Shown here: positions 1 to 6,421 of the stretch, in pieces | Position numbering within the stretch: position 1 is the stretch's first letter | Layout of the letters: the number at the start of each line of letters is the position of its first letter | Assembly: GCA_032353305.1 (NCBI GenBank) | Contig: JAUCNG010387368.1 | Coordinates: 1 to 10,950 of the forward strand | Origin: Cephalothrix spiralis | Lineage: Eukaryota > Nemertea > Palaeonemertea > Archinemertea > Cephalotrichidae | DNA: 10,950 nucleotides | Direction: 5' to 3' | Notes under the pieces: generated by a model | Database searches by the model: none | Seen by the model: only the letters and a program-made list of their open reading frames with translations | What the model was told of the DNA's origin: nothing | Position numbers and translations under genes: made by a program

Positions 1-117
1 GAAATGTTGAATGACCAAAATGGTGAAAGACCAGAATGTTAAAACCAATAATCTTGGAATGTTGAAAGACCAAAATGTTGCAAAACTGAAAACAAACATG
101 TTAAAAAGCCAAAATGA
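1..117. repeat. Short tandem array, unit ATGTTGAAAGACCAAA
   Basis: Seven copies of an ATGTTGAAAGACC-like unit run from the window edge. The ATG of each copy falls at 4, 20, 36, 59, 75, 98 and 114, so spacings are 16, 16, 23, 16, 23, 16. The last four intervals form a 39-base higher-order unit (23+16). Copies differ by several substitutions, and stops interrupt the frames, so I read it as a noncoding minisatellite. It probably continues to the left of the window. Confidence 0.75.
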
Positions 118-339
118 TCGAGTGCAATATGATGCAAGAATGTTTGGATTTGTTTTGTTTGTGCTCGGGCAGCTCGGCTGCGGTTAGTTCAAGCCTAGAC
201 GATCTTTCCTGGGACGTATAGTTTGCTAGTGTCCAGACTGTCCAACTCACACAAAACACGTCTTGAGTCTGGTATAACTCCATACCAGGACTGATGAATA
301 TTCCGATTAGCCGATCGTGCCGTAGTAAGAGATCAAAAA

Positions 340-420
340 CGTTAACATCGTCCGAAAAATGTACTTTCGGAGATGTTTAAAGGAGAACGCAAATACAGCA
401 ATTTTTCGGACGATGTTAAC
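340..420. repeat. Perfect 20-bp inverted repeat with 40-base loop
   Basis: GTTAACATCGTCCGAAAAAT at 341-360 is the exact reverse complement of 401-420. The 40 bases between hold the start of an exon-like unit that recurs at 1351-1426. The right arm belongs to that unit, so the left arm looks like an inverted copy of part of it, as produced by a fold-back replication error or a small inversion. A diverged direct copy of the right arm also lies at 1203-1222 (2 differences in 20). Confidence 0.85.
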
Positions 421-447
421 ACTGGAATGTCCCCTATAGTGTCAGTC
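361..447 (+). pseudogene. Diverged partial copy of the exon unit at 1311-1483
   Basis: In the frame beginning at 361 this stretch reads VLSEMFKGERKYSNFSDDVN, then TGMSPIVSVH and a stop at 445-447. It parallels LLLEILKGERKKLVFDLTCN, then AGMRPLSDYS in the reading frame of 1311-1483; the shared core is L-E-(M/I)-(F/L)-KGERK and GM-P. At the DNA level the words AAAGGAGAACGCAAA and CTGGAATG are shared. Similarity stops on the left exactly where the inverted repeat begins. It may be an alternative or dead exon or a partial local duplicate. I do not recognise the protein family. No splice acceptor directly precedes it, which favours a broken copy. Confidence 0.4.
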
Positions 448-840
448 CACTAAAGCTGACTGAAGTAATGAATGATGATTGATATTTTGATAAAGTACTC
501 GTTCTAGGGAAAATACGATGTATAAAAAATTTGTATAAAAAGACATTCTTTAGAATATTTTTATGATGATCCAATCTTGCTTCATACTCTTCTGTCGCCA
601 ATTATTCTTTTTTCTAAGAAAAGAAAAACAGGAGTGTGTTTTTGAAGTGTGTACAAAGATAAGCATCATGCGACGTATCAGTTGCCCCCTGGCGATTTAA
701 ATATATTCATAGCTCATTACTGAGTACTAAGAGTGGAACCAAATTTAGTAGCGCTGGTGGCATCGGGGTAAAAGCTTTTTTATACCTGTCATAGAGGTAT
801 AGGTGAAGATCAAATCTATAAGTGCAAACATATTTCAATA
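448..840. other. No gene seen; one small hairpin
   Basis: AT-rich stretch with no supportable coding region. A 7-bp perfect hairpin, TATACCT at 781-787 and AGGTATA at 795-801 with a 7-base loop, lies about 40 bases before the candidate start codon at 841. A promoter for that gene model would have to lie here, but I see no element clear enough to name. Confidence 0.5.
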
Positions 841-1483
841 ATGGAAACGGTCGAGATCTTGCCAGAGTCAGAAACAGAACTTGTTACGACTTTATGTGAA
901 AATATAAAAACTACAAGTAAACAGTACACATGTTTATGGAACTGACCCCAGTTTTCACACCCCCCGCGAAAATCTCGGAAGTGCGGGCTTAGTTAAACCC
1001 CATTAACCCTTATATTTTTGGAAATTTGGTGGAAATTCTAGGTTCAAGTTTATATTTTCGAAATGGTAGGGCCCGCTTTTGGGACTCAGGGGCCAATACA
1101 ATTTTTCGAAAAAATCTATATTTGCCCTAGGCCCCTAAAACTGGTCAAACCCAATTTAAAATGGTATCTTATTATTGTAGTGGACCATGCGGATCAAAAA
1201 ATATTTTTCTGACGATGTAAACGTTTTGCAGCTTGATACAGTTCAGTAATTACAAGTCGCAATGTATTTTACTCAATGAATTGCTCATTGTCAACTAATC
1301 TTGTGTGCAGGTCCATTTCTCAGATATGAAAAAATAGATGTAGGTCTACTACTGGAGATATTAAAAGGAGAACGCAAAAAATTGGTATTCGATCTGACAT
1401 GTAACGCTGGAATGCGCCCATTATCAGATTATTCGTTACTTGTTTTGATATTTCAGCAACATAATTATGATCCCCTTCGCTAA
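841..1483 (+). CDS. Candidate two-exon small gene, unknown product
   Basis: Proposed exons are 841-916 and 1311-1483, joined over a 394-base intron. The start ATG at 841 has A at -3 and G at +4, a favourable animal start context. The donor is CAA|GTAAAC at 917; the acceptor ends TTGTGTGCAG at 1310 with a branch-like CTAAT about 14 bases upstream. Exon 1 ends in phase 1 and exon 2 continues in the matching phase, giving about 82 residues: METVEILPESETELVTTLCE at the N-terminus, then an acidic-to-neutral linker and the KGERKK region, stop at 1481-1483. No signal peptide, membrane segment or known motif is visible, and I do not recognise the family. The true gene could have more exons. A diverged copy of the second-exon core lies at 361-447. 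The match of phases has a one-in-three chance of being accidental, and no poly(A) signal is obvious just downstream. Confidence 0.3.
942..1148. repeat. GC-rich inverted-repeat block inside the putative intron
   Basis: CTGACCCCAGTTTT at 942-955 pairs imperfectly with AAAACTGGTCA at 1137-1147 (two extra C in the left arm). Inside, GGGGCC at 1089-1094 pairs with GGCCCC at 1130-1135 across a stretch containing TTTTTCGAAAAAA. The block is richer in GC than its surroundings (GGGCCC, CCCCCCGCG). This is consistent with a small old inverted-repeat element, but no target duplication is visible and the arms are short. Confidence 0.35.
1203..1223 (+). repeat. Third copy of the TTTTTCnGACGATGT motif
   Basis: ATTTTTCTGACGATGTAAAC differs from 401-420 at two of 20 bases. 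It is preceded by GATCAAAAA (1192-1200), which also precedes the inverted copy at 340-360 (331-339). The 21-base segment is thus in opposite orientation behind the same left flank at the two loci. Confidence 0.6.
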
Positions 1484-1505
1484 CTAAATACTTTATTGCA
1501 TTTGC

Positions 1506-1846
1506 ATTCACCTACGCTCCGGCACGATTCAAACTTCAGTTTGTACATCTCGTTGAAGTTCTGCTGAAGTCAGACAGAGTCAAGGTATGCGTCGCGATTG
1601 GTTTACGGTAATCACATATTACGTACATTCATGATATTGATCCATATCATATAACCGCACGCTGGTTATCATAGCCTCAATGGCGCAAGTGCTAAACAAA
1701 GCCGAATCTTGGTTATTTTAAATCCAAGATCGCGCGTTCCATTCCAGTCGGGTTCTTAAATATTTTCACCAAAAAATCTTAAGTATTGACTTTAAAATGA
1801 AAATTCAATGGGATTTGGCTTGAATCGTGCCGGAGTGTATCTGAAT
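1506..1846. mobile_element. Inverted-repeat element, about 340 bp
   Basis: ATTCA plus TAC(G/A)CTCCGGCACGATTC form a 29-base arm at 1506-1534 that matches the reverse complement of 1818-1846 at 25 positions; the inner 22 bases match at 20. The interior (1535-1817) carries a tRNA-like segment. The ends have no clear target duplication, so it could be a MITE-like element, a fold-back element, or two facing copies of one short repeat. No coding region lies inside. Confidence 0.6.
1674..1757 (+). repeat. Degenerate tRNA-like (SINE head-like) segment
   Basis: TGGCGCAAGTGC at 1681-1692 matches the pol III A-box consensus TRGYNNARNNGG at 11 of 12 positions. CGTTCCATTCC at 1735-1745 matches the B box GGTTCRANNCC at 9 of 11. 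Their 54-base spacing is that of a tRNA. Between them a 7-bp perfect stem, ATCTTGG (1706-1712) and CCAAGAT (1724-1730), sits where an anticodon arm would be, though its loop has 11 bases instead of 7. No acceptor stem or T stem pairs, so this is a relic or SINE head and not a working tRNA gene. Confidence 0.4.
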
Positions 1847-1866
1847 ATAATAATATTCTGATACAC
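1835..1866. repeat. 14-bp hairpin with AATA loop
   Basis: GTGTATCTGAATAT (1835-1848) pairs with ATATTCTGATACAC (1853-1866) with one T-T mismatch and a 4-base loop. It overlaps the right arm of the 1506-1846 element, and a further TATCTGAAT follows at about 1873. Confidence 0.8.
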
Positions 1867-2075
1867 GTATAGGTATCTGAATGGTCACGTATAGCGCTTG
1901 ATAATTTCTAAATCATTCTGCTCGTTACTCTAAAAGCATTCAGAACATTCCACAAGAATTTTAGCGACATTACAGATTAACAGCAATGTTACGTATAAAA
2001 GAATAATAATCATACATATTTTCATGTATCATCGACATCACCGTGATCGAAAATGCTCCGTCATCTTCCGTCAGT
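1867..2075. other. AT-rich spacer, no gene seen
   Basis: No coding region is supportable. TACGTATAAAAGAAT near 1990 has a short inverted match, TTTTATACGTA, near 2975 on the other side of the poly-G element. This could be an outer pair of arms, but it is too short to rely on. Confidence 0.5.
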
Positions 2076-2116
2076 CAAGGGGGGGGGGGTTGTTTGGAAA
2101 GTGCAGGAACCACTGG

Positions 2117-2424
2117 GGATGGGTGGGTGTCTTGATCAAGGTAAAAATAGTTTTCAAACGTCAGAAAAGTGGGTGGGTGTTTATGAAATTTTCCGAAAAC
2201 AGTTGACAAACGTCAGAAAAGTGGGTGGGTGTTTACTAAAATTTTCGCGAAAATTTTCGAAAACAGGTTTCAAACGTCAGAAAAGTGGGTGGGTGTCAAA
2301 TGAAAATTTTCGAAAACAGTTCTCAGTTGTCAGAAAAGTAGGTGGTGTCAAATCAAAAATGTCAATAACAATAGTTAAACCTCAGAAACCTGGGTATGTG
2401 TCAAAAAAGTCAGAAACGTTATAA
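2117..2424 (+). repeat. Minisatellite, ~52-bp unit, about six copies
   Basis: GTCAGAAAAGTGGGTGGGTG-type cores begin at 2160, 2212, 2276, 2329, 2381 and 2409, with a partial copy (GGGTGGGTGT at 2121) before them. Spacings are 52, 64, 53, 52 and 28 bases. Each core is followed by an AATTTTCGAAAACAG-like tail. Copies decay rightward. The repeat changes reading frame from copy to copy, so the open frame spanning 2053-2424 is not read as a protein. Confidence 0.8.
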
Positions 2425-2707
2425 TGGGTGTTAAATGGGAAAACAATCATAAATAAAAAGATCCCAACAGCACAAAAAACTTTGCAGTATCAAGATGCAT
2501 GGTATATTTCTGATAGAAAAGGATATATTTATTTAACAATACAATTAGAACCCTATGGTCAGGAGGTCGAGGGTGTCAATGGAAAATTTAGTAGCAAAAT
2601 GACAAAAATGTGGTGGGCTGTCAAACTTTTAAAGATAAAATTTAAGCGCGTTTGATTTTTTTTTAAACTTGTAAATTTCCTCAACGCGTGTAATAAAATA
2701 ATTTTGT

Positions 2708-2828
2708 GTCAGAGACCGCGGATAATGTCTATGTCAGAAAACGGGGGGTGGTGGGGTCATTTTGACCGCGGTGTCAGAAAACTGTTGGTCTATGTCAGAA
2801 AACTGTAGGGGTGCAGTGGGGTCATTTT
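2708..2828 (+). repeat. Second cluster of the GTCAGAAAAC repeat
   Basis: GTCAGAAAAC occurs at 2733, 2773 and 2794 with a related GTCAGAGACC at 2708. GTGGGGTCATTTT occurs at 2751-2763 and 2816-2828, and GACCGCGG twice (about 2713 and 2764). The orientation is the same as in the 2117-2424 array, so the two clusters are not inverted arms; the unit has expanded separately near both ends of the element. Confidence 0.65.
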
Positions 2829-2896
2829 TGAAATTTTGGAAAAAAACAGTTTCCAAGCAGTAGTGTCTTGCACTTTCCAAATAACCCCCCCCCCTG

Positions 2897-3438
2897 TTAA
2901 CAATAATTCTATTGCAATGGCGATTAGAAGGCCGGCAATACGTTATATTTTACGAAGTTAACAGAGAACAATTCTGTTTTTATACGTATTGTTTATCACA
3001 TTTATGGGTTACATGTATGATTGAAAATGTGTAAAAACTTACTCATCAAAACAGAAATACATGTATTGAAATTCCTCTGTTATTGTTTTATTAAATATCA
3101 CCTTCCAGTCTGTTCACTTCCCACAAGATAGAAAGATAAAGGCTAAATGCTGATAGGCCCTGCCCAATTTTAGTATACTCGCATTATAACGAGTGATTAT
3201 AAACATATGGCGAAATTAGCGCAAAGTGGGAAAACGTCGTATTAGCGAAAATCGTTTTTTTTGGTCGATTCACTCCCTATCGCAAAACCGCGTACCAAAA
3301 CTTGTCTATAAGAATTACCGGATTCCAAGATGTTCATTTATATATTTACCATGTTTTCAACATTTGAAAAACTATTTACTCTCCTTTCTGTGATAAAACC
3401 GATTAAATCCTGTCTTTTAAAGCTCAACCCTTTCATCG
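2897..3438. other. Intergenic, no gene seen
   Basis: Holds only small symmetric sites: AATACATGTATT at 3056-3067 (perfect 12-base palindrome), AACAGA...TCTGTT near 2960-2978, and ACTCG...CGAGT near 3178-3195. No coding or RNA gene can be supported. Confidence 0.5.
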
Positions 3439-3500
3439 TACCCCGTAGCTGTTACGGGGTAAAAAACCATCGCTTTTGGCGTACCCCGTAGGAGCTACGG
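3439..3500. repeat. Two adjacent hairpins sharing TACCCCGTAG
   Basis: TACCCCGTA (3439-3447) and TACGGGGTA (3453-3461) form a perfect 9-bp stem with a 5-base loop. Twenty bases on, the same word TACCCCGTAG recurs at 3482-3491 and its CCGTAG (3486-3491) pairs with CTACGG (3495-3500) across a 3-base loop. The first would make a stable structure in RNA. It is followed by AAAAAA and not by a T tract, so it is not a bacterial-type terminator. Confidence 0.75.
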
Positions 3501-3501
3501 T

Positions 3502-4001
3502 AGTTATAGGCGCATAGTACATACAGCTCATAATCATATCTTTCTAAGAATTGCGCAAATCAATTATGCAGTTAGTAATGGTAAATTTTAGTTAATATGT
3601 GGTTCATTTTCAATCTACAATATGTTTAGAATGATCTAGGCCCAATTTTGACCCTATCCCTAAAAAAGGCATCAGACATATAGAAAAATTATCCTTAGAC
3701 CTGTATTTTAAATCATTTAATATACATGTATTAATAATGAGGCCTAGCTAGTTTGGCAAGTTCCCAGCCACTATAGTATTTGGAAAGTTCAAGGTCAATT
3801 TGTGAATTACGCATTGACCCGACTCGAGCGTTTAGTGACAAATCAGGAGATCGAAATTCATCCGCGCTAATTAAGATCAATTAATATGGACGAGAAAGGT
3901 ACTTGAATACAGTTTTCCAGTGGTAAAACCGTACGTGTAATGAATCTGTCAGTAAAATAGATAAAAAGCTCATATTGGATTAATAGATGTGTGGTAAAAC
4001 C
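3502..4001. other. Intergenic, no gene seen
   Basis: AT-rich and without supportable coding sequence. The short word GGTAAAACCG appears at 3922 and 3993, and GATAAAACCGAT at 3392-3403; these recur in the hairpin that starts at 4002. Confidence 0.5.
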
Positions 4002-4054
4002 GATAAAACCTTTTGCATGCTGAAATCTTAAAAATGCTTATCAAAAGTTTTATC
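4002..4054. repeat. Hairpin GATAAAACCTTTTG / CAAAAGTTTTATC
   Basis: The arms at 4002-4015 and 4042-4054 pair over 13 bases with a single bulged C; the loop is 26 bases. In addition CTGTGATAAAAC at 3388-3399 is the exact reverse complement of 4047-4058, 650 bases away, so this family of words occurs in both orientations across 3388-4058. Confidence 0.65.
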
Positions 4055-4059
4055 ACAGG

Positions 4060-4559
4060 ATAAAAATACAGGATCATATTACAGATTTCATATAAAGATA
4101 AAGTTCGAAGGGAACCATAGTGCTTTTCTAAACTAAGGATATAAATATAGCTTCACCGATTCTATATTAAGGTTGTTAAAATCGTAAGAATATAGGCTAA
4201 AGTCTATTTTGCTTATCTAAACAGATTCTAGGATTCTAAACACAAAGAATGCTACTTAAGGGGAAAACGAAAACAAAGTCCCAGCCAGATCTCCCTAAAC
4301 GGGCCGACAAAAATAGAAGTTGAAATACTTTGAAAGCCTCATTTTCCATTTCATAGTCTGTATTTTTTATTATTTTTTGGTGCACCAAAATATTAATAAA
4401 ATATTTAAAATAAGTGGCCCTCGGCCTTTGAGATGTACAACGTTACACCCAAAATGACTTTTATGATGACAATTATGATGTGTGATTTACGTTTAGTGCC
4501 ACCTGGTGCCACCTAACGCAGGGCCTGTTGGGACATTTGACGATGCGAGCTAAGCTATA
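4060..4559. other. Intergenic; one 10-bp tandem duplication
   Basis: GTGCCACCTG and GTGCCACCTA stand head to tail at 4496-4515. Otherwise AT-rich sequence without a supportable gene. Confidence 0.5.
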
Positions 4560-4910
4560 AGGACTAGCCCAATTAGCTGCGGGTCATCAGAGCGGAAAGA
4601 AAACAGTATACGTCAAGAGGAACCCGGTTTACATTTCCCAGTGGCAAACTAGCGGTGTAATTTGGCGACGGCGGCGGAATCTGGCGGGCCGGGCTACCAG
4701 CTGGTTTCGCGCAATCCCTGCCCGATAAGCGATAATTTGGCCGATTTTGAGCGATGTTCACTTCGTTTTGCGGCAATTGGGCGGCAGAATAAGTGGGCCG
4801 CCATCGATTCGCTAAAGCGGCCTGCCGGGTCTCCACCGGCAACAATCGCTGGCGGGCCGCTTGCGGGGTCGCAGAGATACAATCCCTTGTAACGCGCTAC
4901 ATCGCCAAAC
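4560..4910. promoter_or_regulatory. CpG-dense island
   Basis: Counting by eye there are about 31 CpG dinucleotides between 4621 and 4910, while most neighbouring 300-base stretches have only a handful. GC content rises sharply here and falls again after 4910. CTGGCGGGCCG occurs twice (4681-4691 and 4849-4859), and GCGGCCTGCC (4817-4826) can pair with GGCGGGCCGC (4851-4860). Open frames cross it on both strands but start at TTG, have no ATG in good context, and resemble nothing I know, so they are best read as by-products of base composition. It may be an unmethylated promoter region, the body of a GC-rich repeat, or a fragment from another source. Confidence 0.4.
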
Positions 4911-5801
4911 ATTACTAGATAGAGCTGGAAAATGTTAACTGGGAAGGAGCCCTTTCATCTACATGGATTGATACCATCGCAACAAACAGGTAGTATCTAA
5001 CGTCGTCGACTTGCCAATGAGAAAACCTGGAGGAAGGCCGTAAAATCCATCTCGGTTGAGGCCGAAAGATGATGATGATGACACTATATTTCATTTTGTG
5101 TGCTTATTTTGAATGCTCGGTGGTACCCAGGTGGATAAATAATTTGAATGTTGCTGCTGTAAATTACCTGCAATCGTCGCTATATTCTTAATTTGATATC
5201 AAGCCATATCAAATGAACAATTTCTCAATCAGCCAAACTCTGGGACTTAAAATGAATTGTCCAGCAAAGAACTGGGGATCTGTGGCAAAATGCTTAACTT
5301 ATAGCCTACGTATAATTCAAAAAGAGAATAAGCACAACTCTGGTATCTGATCTTCGCCTCCAGTTTACCAAACATCAGTATAAAATACGCCAATAGGCGT
5401 GAAGCTCACTTGGATTAGACAATTTACAAAAGTGAGGTTTTTGGCCTATTACACTAGGCCAGGGGCTCGATCAAAAACGGTTAAAATAGATCCTAACAAT
5501 TGGCTCGGATACCTGTATAATGTTTTCAAGCAAATCAAAAATGTACGCGGCGCAATCTTATCACTAGGAACGAGTGCTTCCCCATTGGAGCAACCAGGGT
5601 TTGGAAATTTAACCTAGGGTTTTCAGCACAGTAAAGTAAGTACCAAGTGAGCCCAAAATTCCAGTTAAGCATGAGAGAAAAAACTAGGGATATGTTGATG
5701 TTAGAAAGAAAAATGTTAGATAAATCAGATGATTTTGATTTTCGCAATAAATTATCTCCGTGTAAACAAAAAAGGAAAAGGGTACTCAATTAATGTATCT
5801 G
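4911..5801. other. Intergenic, no gene seen
   Basis: Holds a short (GAT)n run at 5068-5081 and a 6-bp perfect hairpin, GGCCTA (5443-5448) and TAGGCC (5455-5460). An open frame at 5399-5617 starts at GTG, and I find no domain or splice signals that would support it. Confidence 0.5.
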
Positions 5802-5872
5802 CACTCTAGAAAATGGAATCCAAGTTATGATAGCAATGAGGATTTGGTAATATGTTTGGGAAGTCTAGAGTG
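5802..5872. repeat. 9-bp inverted repeat CACTCTAGA / TCTAGAGTG
   Basis: Perfect arms at 5802-5810 and 5864-5872 with 53 bases between. It may mark the ends of a very small insertion, but no target duplication is seen. Confidence 0.5.
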
Positions 5873-6013
5873 AATGAACAAATGGATATAAGGAGGAAAA
5901 ACAAACGCTCAATATTCATCAATATTTGTATGTAGTCACTATAATACATACAATAACATATACAAGGAAGTATACTTCAATTTATCTTAATACTTCATTC
6001 AATTTTCTCTTAA

Positions 6014-6401
6014 AAGCAGCATAATTCGGTTCAGTAATATTCTTGATCGAGGTTGTAAGATCTTGTTACACCAACGATAATAGAAGAAAGGTCACCATTT
6101 AAAATGGTACTGATCTTGACAGGGCTAGGGAGGTCATGGAAAAAATTGGCATACACGATGCTTGGGTGGGTTGGTACTTTTTGTTGTTGCCAAAAACCAC
6201 ATTTTTTCCACTTATTTTCATTTTTTGGGCAAAATAGGCCTTTTAAAATTTGTTCCATGCTATTTTGGGGGTGAGTGGGAACCTCAACTCAATTTTGCCA
6301 ATTTTTGGCATAAGTGTATGCCAATTTTTTTCCTTGACCCCCTGATCTTGAGCTCTACATGTAACTTCGTTCCTAATGATTACTGAACCAAAATGCTGCT
6401 T
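6014..6401. repeat. Outer inverted repeat around the MITE
   Basis: AAGCAGCAT (6014-6022) and GGTTCAGTAAT (6028-6038) are matched in reverse complement by ATTACTGAACC (6379-6389) and ATGCTGCTT (6393-6401). The two blocks are separated by 5 bases on the left and 3 on the right. With the inner 6120-6344 element and one copy of its target duplication removed, the two arms would be about 155-165 bases apart end to end, the size of a small older MITE. Confidence 0.6.
6120..6344. mobile_element. 225-bp MITE-like insertion with target duplication
   Basis: The ends read CAGGG...CCCTG. The inner arm 6133-6156 (GTCATGGAAAAAATTGGCAT, then ACAC) is the reverse complement of 6314-6338 except for one substitution and one extra base. 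ATCTTGA lies directly outside both ends (6113-6119 and 6345-6351); counting CTG the direct repeat is 10 bases (6110-6119 and 6342-6351). This is the expected scar of a DNA-transposon insertion. The interior has TGCCAA...TTGGCA hairpins and no transposase. An open frame crosses it on the minus strand (6031-6258), but it runs through the element boundary and starts off an arbitrary ATG, so I do not treat it as a gene. Superfamily is uncertain: CAGGG ends with a duplication near 8 bp would suit hAT, but the duplication length is not fixed. Confidence 0.8.
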
Positions 6402-6421
6402 AAACATAAATGATAAATTGG

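Larger units (their letters stand above)
2076..2896. mobile_element. Non-autonomous element with poly-G terminal inverted repeats
   Basis: The left end is a run of 11 G (2079-2089) followed by TTGTTTGGAAAGTGCAGGA (2090-2108). The right end, read on the other strand, is CA, 10 G (2894-2885), then TTATTTGGAAAGTGCAAGA (2884-2866). Excluding the G run, 17 of 19 bases match, and a CACTG/TACTG-like match continues inward. Between the arms lie tandem copies of a GTCAGAAAAGTGGGTGGGTG unit and no transposase. No target duplication is convincing: AGTCAA on the left and TGTTAA on the right share only four of six bases. The structure is that of a small cut-and-paste-type element that has acquired an internal satellite; the superfamily cannot be assigned from this copy. 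Confidence 0.7.

Noticed and set aside
1674-1757. Functional tRNA gene
   Set aside because: The acceptor and T stems do not pair and the anticodon-like loop has 11 bases.
2053-2424. Open frame of 123 codons, the longest in the window
   Set aside because: It runs through the minisatellite, whose copies are read in different frames, so the peptide has no consistent repeat. Openness follows from the lack of stops in the unit.
2117-2424. CRISPR array
   Set aside because: Intervals vary from 28 to 64 bases, the intervening sequence is itself repeated, and the context is eukaryotic.
2428-2655. Open frame of 75 codons inside the poly-G element
   Set aside because: It starts at GTG, lies between two repeat clusters and shows no transposase or other motif.
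3439-3466. Rho-independent terminator
   Set aside because: The stem is followed by A residues and no gene ends there on either strand; the genome is not bacterial.
4573-4912. Overlapping open frames on both strands in the CpG island
   Set aside because: Starts are mostly TTG or arbitrary, both strands are open at once, and composition explains the lack of stops.
6031-6258. Protein-coding gene on the minus strand
   Set aside because: The frame crosses the border and target duplication of the MITE insertion and has no motif.
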